NCBI GenBank assembly: GCA_029935255.1
Contig: JAOZKS010000159.1
Span: forward strand, 1-6,356
From: Pontiella sp.
GTDB taxonomy: Bacteria; Verrucomicrobiota; Kiritimatiellia; Kiritimatiellales; Pontiellaceae
Reading direction: 5' to 3'
Length of the DNA stretch: 6,356 nucleotides
The notes under the pieces are model-generated. The model was not told where the DNA came from, made no database searches, and was given only the letters and a program-made list of their open reading frames with translations. Positions 1 to 6,067 of this stretch are shown here, one piece after another. The position numbers were made by a program, and so were the translations under genes. Positions within the stretch are counted from its first letter, which is position 1. Each line of letters opens with the position of its first letter.

Positions 1-1248
1 TTGGAAGTCGAATTTCATGCTGTTGCCGGGTTCGCCGTACCACGTTTCCAAGGGCGGGGAAAGTTGGACTCCGAAGGATTCAACGACCTCCGCAACCTCA
101 TCGCCTACGTTGATGCAGTCGGTGAGCTTGCCGCCATAGATGCTGAGCATGTTGCGTTCGGGATGGATATCGAGTTCGTGTTTGCGGGACAGTTCGGTCC
201 ATTCGGCGTTATCGACTGCGGCATCTTTTTTCACAACCAAGGGGCGGACTCCGCAGCGCGTGGCGATGATGTCGTCTTTGGTCAACGGTTTCTCAAGGGC
301 GAGGAGTGCGTTGGTATTGGCGAGCAGGAAGTCGACATCCTCGACGGTGGCTTCCACAGCTTCGTTATCCTCCCGGGTGTCGGTCGTGCCGATGCAGGTG
401 CAGGGCCCCATGGGGCTCATGAAAAAGAGACGGCCATCGGAGGCGAAGAAGGTGAGTACGCAGCGGGTTTGGATGACCGGGGGAACGATGATGTGTGCGC
501 CTTTTGAAAAGATATGTTTGAACGGACGGTCGATCCCCAGCATGTCGTTGACGGGGTCGGCAAAGGGGCCGGCGGCATTGATGAGCGTTCTGGTTTTTAT
601 TTCGACGGTTGCGCCGGAGGTTTGGTCTCGTAGCGAGCAATGCCAGAACTCCCCGTCTCTCTTGGCGGCGATGAGTTCCATATAGTTGATGGCGTTGCCC
701 CCGTGGTCGATGGCCTTGCGGATGAAGCCGAAGGTGAAACGGGCATCGTTGTCGACGAAGTAGGCATCGGAATATTCCAGCCCGCCCGCGAGGGATTCGG
801 TATTCACCTCCGGCGTTTCTTTTCGGATGGCGGAGGTGCTGAGCAAGCGCGGGGGTTGGGTTTGGCAACGGCCCATGAACCAGTAGAGCAGCGCACCGAG
901 ATAGATGAGGAAATGCGGTTTGCGAAAGCCCTTGGCAACGCTGGTGTAGAAGCGGATTTCCTTCACTTGACTGGGGTAGGCTTGCATCAGTCGGTTGCGG
1001 CTGTTGCACAGGTTCCAGACCAAACCAAACTCGTAGGTTTCGAGATATTTGATTCCGCCCCAAGCGAGGTTGGAGCTTTCCTGCGAGGTGAAGGAGGCGA
1101 AGTCGGCCTTATCGATGACGGTGGTTTTTGCGCCTTTACCCGAGAGCGCTGCCGCGGCCACGGCCCCGTTGATTCCGCCGCCGATCACGAGGCAATCCTG
1201 AATTTCGGAGCAGGCCTTTTCGAGGCAGGAGGTTCGTAGCGGATTCAT
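1..1248 (-). CDS. glpD: GlpD-like FAD-dependent glycerol-3-phosphate dehydrogenase, C-terminus outside the window
   Basis: Reading the minus strand from ATG at 1248 gives 416 uninterrupted residues, and the frame runs off the window at base 1. The family oxidises sn-glycerol 3-phosphate to dihydroxyacetone phosphate, using FAD and passing electrons to membrane quinones. Residues 19-28 form the dinucleotide-binding turn (VIGGGING). Next come the flavin-contact segment SQESSNLAWGGIKYLE (55-70), GTTD (287-290), GVRPL (333-337) and the late motif LSIYGGKLTDCINVG (368-382). All match the order in E. coli GlpD, which has about 500 residues, so roughly 85 or more C-terminal residues are missing here. 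The motif ends in TDCINVG rather than the commoner TTYR, so a sister FAD oxidoreductase subfamily is possible. No clear Shine-Dalgarno sequence precedes the ATG. The gene is divergent from the sigma-factor operon. Family membership is seen with good confidence; substrate is inferred. Confidence 0.85.
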   Translation of the reverse strand, partial: MNPLRTSCLEKACSEIQDCLVIGGGINGAVAAAALSGKGAKTTVIDKADFASFTSQESSNLAWGGIKYLETYEFGLVWNLCNSRNRLMQAYPSQVKEIRFYTSVAKGFRKPHFLIYLGALLYWFMGRCQTQPPRLLSTSAIRKETPEVNTESLAGGLEYSDAYFVDNDARFTFGFIRKAIDHGGNAINYMELIAAKRDGEFWHCSLRDQTSGATVEIKTRTLINAAGPFADPVNDMLGIDRPFKHIFSKGAHIIVPPVIQTRCVLTFFASDGRLFFMSPMGPCTCIGTTDTREDNEAVEATVEDVDFLLANTNALLALEKPLTKDDIIATRCGVRPLVVKKDAAVDNAEWTELSRKHELDIHPERNMLSIYGGKLTDCINVGDEVAEVVESFGVQLSPPLETWYGEPGNSMKFDFQ

Positions 1249-1358
1249 GAGTTCAGTTTAGGGGAGGGTTTGGTTTTTTTATAGTCACATTTTTGCAAAG
1301 ATACTCTGTGTGGCAGACGTATCACCCATGAAAGCGAACAGGACGAAGGGTTATTAAG
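1249..1358. promoter_or_regulatory. Divergent intergenic region between glpD and the ECF sigma operon
   Basis: These 110 bases must carry the promoters for both directions, because the two reading frames begin at its edges. It is AT-richer than the flanking genes and contains a T7 run (1274-1280) and the 8-base palindrome TTTGCAAA (1292-1299). On the plus strand GATACT (1300-1305) is a weak sigma-70-type -10 match. TTGCAA (1293-1298) followed about 19 bases later by CGTATC (1318-1323) is a possible ECF-like pair. On the minus strand TATAAA (complement of 1278-1283) could be a -10 for glpD, without a good -35. None is strong enough to name a promoter. Confidence 0.4.
1345..1350 (+). promoter_or_regulatory. 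Probable ribosome binding site of the ECF sigma gene
   Basis: GAAGGG lies 8 bases before the first of two tandem ATG codons (1359 and 1362), which favours 1359 as the start. A better-looking GGAGG at 1412-1416 precedes an in-frame ATG at 1422. Starting there would remove residues (LEGVM) that fit the first helix of sigma region 2, so the upstream start is preferred. Confidence 0.45.
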
Positions 1359-1907
1359 ATGATGGATCAAACGACAGGCGGCGGGAAACCAAGGCCGAAC
1401 AACCTGAATCTGGAGGGTGTTATGGAGCAATATCAATCTGCCCTGTTGCGATACGCCACCCGCGTATTGAACAACGAGGATGCCGCACAGGATGTGGTGC
1501 AGGAGGCCTTTATCCGGCTTCACGGAAACATGGAAAAAATCACGGCCCGCGGGGTGCAGCTTAAGGGCTGGCTCTTCCGCACCACGCACAATGCGGCCGT
1601 CGACTATATCCGCAAGGAATCTCGCCGCCGTAATCTGCACCAAAAGCAGTCGAAGCAAGCCGAACCCTTCGCCACCGATAGCGACGAACAACGTAACTCC
1701 GACGAACGCCATGCGCTGGTGATGCAGCATCTGAACGTGCTCAAGCCCAAAGAGCGCGAGGTGCTCGTGCTGCGGCTCCAGGAGGAAATGTCCTACAAGG
1801 AGATCGCCGCCGTTCTCAAGCGTTCCGAGGGCTATGTTGGAACCCTCATTCATACGGCAACCAAAAAACTGAGCCAAAGCCTGCGTCAGGCGGGGGTGGT
1901 ATCATGA
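1359..1907 (+). CDS. ECF-family RNA polymerase sigma factor
   Basis: A 182-residue cytoplasmic sigma-70 family protein of the extracytoplasmic-function type, within the usual 160-200 range. Region 2 spans about residues 18-90. It has the core-binding helix (LLRYATRVL, then DAAQDVVQEAFIRLHG, 41-56) and the DNA-melting segment LKGWLFRTTHNAAVDYIRK (68-86). A polar linker (about 91-118) leads to region 4 (about 121-174), where LKPKEREVLVLRLQEEMSYKEIA followed by the recognition helix RSEGYVGTLIHTATKKL forms the helix-turn-helix that reads the -35 element. Regions 1 and 3 are absent, as expected. The stop overlaps the next start by four bases (ATGA), so translation of the sigma factor and its presumed membrane anti-sigma is likely coupled. 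ECF factors often activate their own operon, but no certain self-like promoter was identified upstream. The family call is firm; target genes are unknown. Confidence 0.95.
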   Translation: MMDQTTGGGKPRPNNLNLEGVMEQYQSALLRYATRVLNNEDAAQDVVQEAFIRLHGNMEKITARGVQLKGWLFRTTHNAAVDYIRKESRRRNLHQKQSKQAEPFATDSDEQRNSDERHALVMQHLNVLKPKEREVLVLRLQEEMSYKEIAAVLKRSEGYVGTLIHTATKKLSQSLRQAGVVS

Positions 1908-3949
1908 AAAACTGCACATCCATCGAAAAGAAACTCACCGCCTATCTGCATGGCGAACTCAACGAACGCGACTTCCAAACCGTGGAGGTTCATCTCGAAA
2001 CCTGCGAGGCCTGCCGCACCGCTCTTGAAGCACAACGCGCAACGCTGGCACTGCTGGGCGAAACCCTCGAAGCGGCACCTTCGCCAGCCGAGCTCACTGC
2101 GTGGCGGTTTATCCCCAGTCGGGTGTCGGCCCACCGGCCCACGTTTTCCGACTATTGGTACAGCCCGCAGCTGCGCGCCGCTCTGGTGACCGGCGCGGCC
2201 TGTAGTATGCTGATTTTCGTTAGTCTCAGCTTGGTGGTGGTGACGGTGGTGAAGAAGGAGGACAAATCATTCAACGCCGAGGCCACCTTCAATGCACCGG
2301 AAGCGAAGCGCCCGCAGATGAAGCTGAAAAAACTGCAGGTTCCCACTTCCGTCGACAAATCAAAACCGAAGCTGCGAAAACGGGTGGTGGCCAAGGAGGT
2401 TCGTCGGAATGAAATGGAAATTCAAATGCCGGAAATTCAAGGTGTTGCAGGTGGATTGGGTGCCGTGGCCGATAGTGAAGGTGACATTTCCTTTTCGATG
2501 TCGGAAATTAATTTCTTTGGCTCAAAGAGATCGGGCGGTCTTCCGGAATTCAATACGGAGCAATACGATCGGATCGTGGACAACGCCTTTAAGGATTCGA
2601 TGCAGAATCCGCTGTCGACCTTTTCGATTGATGTGGATCGGGCGGCGTATGCCAATGTGCGTCGTTTCCTGAATGGAAACCAGCTACCGCCGCCGGATGC
2701 CGTGCGGATCGAGGAGATGGTGAACTATTTCGACTACGACTACCCGCAACCGACGGGCGACGATCCGTTTGTGGTTTCGATGGATCTGTCGGAGTGTCCG
2801 TGGAATACCGAGCATCAACTCGCCTTGGTTGGCCTTCAGGGGGTGGAGATCGAAATGAAGGATTTGCCGCCCAATAATCTGGTGTTCCTGCTGGATGTGT
2901 CGGGTTCGATGAACAGCCCGGGCAAGTTGCCGTTGCTTAAATCCGCCATGCGCCTGCTGGTGGATCAGCTCCGGCCGGAGGACCGCGTATCCATCGTCGT
3001 CTATGCCGGAGCGGCGGGAATGGTGCTGGAGCCGACCGCCCATAAAGAAAAAATCCTTGAGGCGATCAACCGTTTGAATGCGGGCGGTTCCACCGCCGGT
3101 GGGGCGGGTATCGAGCTGGCCTACAAGACCGCGATGGATCATTTCATCGAAGCCGGAAACAACCGCGTTATTCTCGCCACCGACGGTGATTTTAATGTGG
3201 GCGTTAGCTCCGATGGAGCCTTGACCCGGATGATCGAAGAAAAGCGCGAGTCGGGCGTTTTCCTCACCGTGCTTGGCTTCGGAACGGGAAACTACAAGGA
3301 TTCAAAGATGGAGAAGCTGGCGGATAAGGGGAATGGAAACTACGCCTATATCGACGATATCCTCGAAGCCAAGAAGGTGCTCGTTACCGAAATGGGCGGA
3401 ACGCTCGTTACGATTGCCAAGGATGTGAAGGTGCAGATCGAGTTTAACCCGGCGGTCGTGAAAGCCTATCGCTTGATTGGCTATGAAAACCGTGTGCTCG
3501 CCAAAGAGGATTTTGCCGACGATACCAAGGATGCCGGCGAGCTGGGAGCGGGCCACACCGTCACCGCGCTCTACGAACTCATCCTCGCCGATTCCGGCGA
3601 AAAAATTTCTGTGGCTGGAGACCTGAAATACCAAGTGACCGGACTGGTGGAGAGCGACGAGCTGATGACCGTCAAACTGCGCTATAAAAAACCGCAAGGC
3701 GACACCAGCAAACTCATCGTCCGCTCAGTGCAAGTGGCAGACTACCAATCCTTGAAACCTTCGGAAAATATTTGTTTCGCCGGCGCGGTCGCCGAATTCG
3801 GCCTGCTGCTGCGCAACTCGGAATACAAGGGTATTGCCAATTATGGCGAAGTTATCCGCCGCGCCAAGAATTCGAAGGGCATTGATGAAGAAGGCTACCG
3901 CGCCGAATTCATTCGCTTGGTCGAGAAGGCGGAGCTGCTTGCCCAATAA
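1904..3949 (+). CDS. Membrane anti-sigma factor fused to a YfbK-type von Willebrand factor A protein
   Basis: A 681-residue protein with four parts. Residues 1-40 carry a zinc-binding anti-sigma motif: Cys4, His30, Cys34, Cys37 (H-x3-C-x2-C). Residues about 92-116 form one hydrophobic transmembrane helix, so the N-terminus is probably cytoplasmic and the rest periplasmic. Residues 117-235 are a charged, probably disordered linker. From about residue 236 (NPLSTFSIDVDRAAYANVRR) the protein follows the YfbK plan: a VWFA-associated N-terminal domain, a VWA domain (about 325-500) and a YfbK C-terminal domain (about 500-680). The VWA metal site (MIDAS) looks intact: Asp331, Ser333 and Ser335 in DVSGSM, Thr397 in GGST and Asp427 in ATDGD. 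It should therefore bind a divalent cation and a protein ligand. ATG at 1904 overlaps the sigma stop; a G-rich stretch (GGCGGGGGTGG) just upstream may act as a ribosome site. The likely role is sequestering the sigma factor encoded upstream, with the VWA part sensing or holding an external partner. The ligand is unknown. Confidence 0.92.
   Translation: MKNCTSIEKKLTAYLHGELNERDFQTVEVHLETCEACRTALEAQRATLALLGETLEAAPSPAELTAWRFIPSRVSAHRPTFSDYWYSPQLRAALVTGAACSMLIFVSLSLVVVTVVKKEDKSFNAEATFNAPEAKRPQMKLKKLQVPTSVDKSKPKLRKRVVAKEVRRNEMEIQMPEIQGVAGGLGAVADSEGDISFSMSEINFFGSKRSGGLPEFNTEQYDRIVDNAFKDSMQNPLSTFSIDVDRAAYANVRRFLNGNQLPPPDAVRIEEMVNYFDYDYPQPTGDDPFVVSMDLSECPWNTEHQLALVGLQGVEIEMKDLPPNNLVFLLDVSGSMNSPGKLPLLKSAMRLLVDQLRPEDRVSIVVYAGAAGMVLEPTAHKEKILEAINRLNAGGSTAGGAGIELAYKTAMDHFIEAGNNRVILATDGDFNVGVSSDGALTRMIEEKRESGVFLTVLGFGTGNYKDSKMEKLADKGNGNYAYIDDILEAKKVLVTEMGGTLVTIAKDVKVQIEFNPAVVKAYRLIGYENRVLAKEDFADDTKDAGELGAGHTVTALYELILADSGEKISVAGDLKYQVTGLVESDELMTVKLRYKKPQGDTSKLIVRSVQVADYQSLKPSENICFAGAVAEFGLLLRNSEYKGIANYGEVIRRAKNSKGIDEEGYRAEFIRLVEKAELLAQ
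2297..2542 (+). other. Low-complexity linker of the anti-sigma/VWA protein with an FFG motif
   Basis: This encodes residues about 132-213. A strongly basic half (MKLKKLQVP, then KPKLRKRVVAKEVRR) is followed by MPEIQGVAGGLGAV and a hydrophobic/aromatic end, FSMSEINFFGSKRSGG. From memory, similar basic stretches followed by MPEI/GGLG and FFG-type motifs occur just before VWA domains in other PVC-bacterial proteins, often near ExbB/ExbD genes. That resemblance is recollection, not a search result. Here the VWA domain starts only about 110 residues later, after the YfbK N-terminal domain. Confidence 0.4.
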
Positions 3950-3952
3950 GGG

Positions 3953-6052
3953 TTAGTCGGGTTTTTCAACGTTTGGTTTGTTCACGACTTCACATTTGGT
4001 GCGGAGTTTCTTAATCACGAACGGAGCATAGGCATCGGTGTCGATGACCAGTTTTTCAACGCCGAGTCTCTGGAGCCGGGAGGCTAGGTTCCCGACCGGA
4101 ATGTTCACCCCAACCATTTGAAGTTCCTTCAGTTGTATCCCTGCCAGTTCCGTTTCGGATGACAGTGATGTATGACTAATGTTCAGCGAATACAGGTTGA
4201 GGGGTCGGAGCACATTTTCATTGTGGGCTGCATCGGTTTTGAGAATGTATTCTTTGTATGGGGTTCCGTCTAGGTCAAGGTGGTAGCCTTTGTCTGTTCG
4301 ACTCAGCTTCAGGGGGGGGGTGCGGCCTCTGACGTGGTTCAGTTTGTTCAGCATGGCTTCGGCAAGGGGGAGGGCTTCTTCGGGACTTTGTGCGGGATTG
4401 TTTCGGATATAGTTCTGATACATGTGATACAAAATCAGTGAAGTACGCTGGTTCGTTGCTTTGGAATCCCGAATGAGATCGGCCATTTGCCGATGGGTTA
4501 GAAGGTGTGTGCCGTCCGGTTTTATGGCGGCATATTTTTTGCTCAGGGGAATAATGTTCCGAATAAAAAAGGTGCTTTTTTCTCCCGCCTCCTCAAAGTT
4601 CCGGTTGGCGGTGGTGAATTGATGCAGCATGAAGTGGATGGCGCCTTTTTTTGCCAATAGATCCTGGTTCTCCTTAAGGGAGAACCCGCTTGTATCGGCC
4701 GATTCCATCACCCGGAGGGTCAGATTCAAATTCATGAAGGAGGTGCTTTTTACGGTTGAAACGATGGCATTGCGCAGGTCTTTGTTGAGCAGAATGACCG
4801 CTTGTTGTTCTTGGCGGTATAACGCGAAGTTTGTTTCTGCCTTAAGCTTTCCATTTCGGATCACGGCGAGGTTGACGCTCATAATCACGGCGAGCAGAAG
4901 AAGGAAAAAGATGAGCAGGAATGTAATCCGGCTATGCCGCTGCATGAGCAATGAAAAGGTAGTGATGAAGTTGGCGTTTCCCGCATCGGTTGGGTAGCCG
5001 GCGAGGTATTGATGGATCTCGTGGCGAAGCTCCATTACGCTATCGTATCTATTTTCCGGTTTAAGTGATAGAGCCTTCATGGCTACGGCGGCGAGTCCGG
5101 TCGGGATTCTGAGGTCGGGACTGTTCCGGCGGGGTGGAACAATCCTGCCTTCGGTTGTGTTTTTGATGAGTTCGGAGTTCGAGTTTCCTTGAACCGGCAG
5201 TTTATGGGTCAACAGGTTGTAGAGCAGGGCGCCCAGCGCATAGATATCGGTTTGAAAGGTTTTTCCCCCGCCCGCCGCAGTTTGTTCGGGAGCCATGAAG
5301 CCGGGCGATCCCTTTATGATGCCGGTTAGGGAAATCTCGTTCAGCACATCGCCATCGAGTTCGCCGATGGTGTCGGGAGCGATGGGGGATTCTTCGTTGA
5401 AGGTAACTTTTGCAAGGCCCCAGTCGCAGACAAATACCTCGCCGAATTGACCCACTCGGATGTTGGCGGGCTTGATGTCCAGATGCAGGACGTTGCGGGA
5501 GTGGGCATAGGCGATGGCATCGCAGACCTTGAGATAGATATGCAGCAGGTTCTGGAGGGAGAAGTTCCGTTTATAGGATTCATCACCCGCCCGGATTTTT
5601 TTAAGGATGGTTTGGAGACTGTCTCCAGGGATGAGTTCCATGGTGAAAAAAGGAGTTTCTTCCGAATCCAGGCCCATATTGAAAACCGGCATGATGTTCG
5701 GGTGGCCTAGGTTGGCCTCCAGCCGCGCTTCGCGCAGAAACTGCTCTTGTTCCTCTTTTGTGTTTGTGCGGACGGAGCGAGCCATTGCGACATATCGGTT
5801 TAGGCGCTTGTCGTGTACCCGTGTGATTTTTTTCTCGCCCCCTTCGGCGATGGGACCGACTTCCTCGTATCGCTCCTCGTGGTCTTCCAATGAGTTCAGA
5901 ATGGGGTAAAGCAAATTTTGGTCGGCCTCGGATAGCGGTTCGGATTCATTTTCATAGCAATCCAGCAACGCTTTATTTTGGGTTTGGAGGAGGGGTTTAA
6001 ATTCTCTGAGCGGTTTTGAGACAAGGGTTTGAGGTTGTGGTATTTTTTTCAT
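3953..6052 (-). CDS. Transmembrane Ser/Thr protein kinase with WNK-like lysine placement and a leucine-rich C-terminal part
   Basis: A 699-residue protein. After a roughly 60-residue N-terminal leader comes a Hanks-type kinase domain (about 61-352). It has a loop IAEGGEKKI (68-76), alpha-C Glu108 in REARLEANLGHPNI, the catalytic loop HLDIKPAN (Asp192, Lys194, Asn197), the metal-binding DWG (Asp210) and GFMAPE (251-256). HLD replaces HRD, so it is a non-RD kinase. The activation segment is long and acidic (211-250). Strand beta-3 reads VAMA, so the canonical lysine is replaced by Ala91 while Lys74 lies in the glycine loop. One transmembrane helix (376-398) separates the cytoplasmic kinase from a periplasmic part of about 300 residues. 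That part has a possible single TPR-like helix pair near 465-491 and about three leucine-rich-like repeats (618-690). The start is 15 bases after the upstream sigma stop, without a visible Shine-Dalgarno. It probably phosphorylates its neighbouring sigma factor or a partner, but the substrate is unknown. Confidence 0.92.
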   Translation of the reverse strand: MKKIPQPQTLVSKPLREFKPLLQTQNKALLDCYENESEPLSEADQNLLYPILNSLEDHEERYEEVGPIAEGGEKKITRVHDKRLNRYVAMARSVRTNTKEEQEQFLREARLEANLGHPNIMPVFNMGLDSEETPFFTMELIPGDSLQTILKKIRAGDESYKRNFSLQNLLHIYLKVCDAIAYAHSRNVLHLDIKPANIRVGQFGEVFVCDWGLAKVTFNEESPIAPDTIGELDGDVLNEISLTGIIKGSPGFMAPEQTAAGGGKTFQTDIYALGALLYNLLTHKLPVQGNSNSELIKNTTEGRIVPPRRNSPDLRIPTGLAAVAMKALSLKPENRYDSVMELRHEIHQYLAGYPTDAGNANFITTFSLLMQRHSRITFLLIFFLLLLAVIMSVNLAVIRNGKLKAETNFALYRQEQQAVILLNKDLRNAIVSTVKSTSFMNLNLTLRVMESADTSGFSLKENQDLLAKKGAIHFMLHQFTTANRNFEEAGEKSTFFIRNIIPLSKKYAAIKPDGTHLLTHRQMADLIRDSKATNQRTSLILYHMYQNYIRNNPAQSPEEALPLAEAMLNKLNHVRGRTPPLKLSRTDKGYHLDLDGTPYKEYILKTDAAHNENVLRPLNLYSLNISHTSLSSETELAGIQLKELQMVGVNIPVGNLASRLQRLGVEKLVIDTDAYAPFVIKKLRTKCEVVNKPNVEKPD
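3983..4201 (-). other. Leucine-rich-like repeats at the C-terminus of the kinase
   Basis: Residues about 618-690 show three degenerate units of 22-25 residues. They begin LNLYSLNISHTSL, LKELQMVGVNIPV and LGVEKLVIDTDAY, with the L-x-x-L-x-(I/V) spacing of leucine-rich repeats. If the topology is right, this is the extracytoplasmic recognition surface of the kinase. The repeats are too few and too irregular to be certain. Confidence 0.45.
4312..4320 (-). repeat. Nine-base C homopolymer inside the kinase gene
   Basis: The plus strand shows nine G in a row, read as ACC CCC CCC CTG (Thr578-Pro-Pro-Leu581) on the coding strand. It is the longest G/C homopolymer in the window. Deleting one C places TGA in frame directly after the run; adding one C reaches a TGA about 12 codons later. 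Either slip would end the protein near residue 580-592 and remove the leucine-rich part. Confidence 0.9.
5771..5857 (-). other. Kinase ATP-binding segment: glycine loop Lys74 and beta-3 Ala91
   Basis: This encodes residues 66-94. The AAA codon for Lys74 is the complement of 5831-5833 and the GCT codon for Ala91 is the complement of 5780-5782. Gapless comparison with remembered WNK1 sequence places Lys74 on WNK1 Lys233 (GRGSFK) and Ala91 on WNK1 Cys250 (VAWC). The spacing of 17 is identical. Confidence 0.75.
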
Positions 6053-6067
6053 AAAAGTTGAGGAAGT

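Noticed and set aside
1..1239. Long plus-strand frames across 1-507, 140-685 and 640-1239, and a minus-strand frame at 365-1063
   Set aside because: They lie out of frame with, or antisense to, the glpD coding sequence, which has recognisable motifs along its whole length. Their translations show no family features.
1412..1424. A strong GGAGG followed by in-frame ATG at 1422 as the true sigma start
   Set aside because: The residues just upstream (LEGVM) align with the usual first helix of sigma region 2, and 1359 has its own GAAGGG site. An alternative short form is not excluded.
1245..1877. A 210-residue minus-strand frame opposite the ECF sigma gene
   Set aside because: It is the antisense shadow of a clear sigma factor and shows no domain of its own.
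2684..3697. Minus-strand frames at 2684-3142 and 3302-3697
   Set aside because: They are antisense to the conserved VWA domain, and histidine/arginine-rich or low-information translations are typical of such shadows.
5780..5782. The kinase is a dead pseudokinase because beta-3 lacks lysine
   Set aside because: All other catalytic residues are present and a lysine occupies the WNK position in the glycine loop, so relocation explains the data better than loss.
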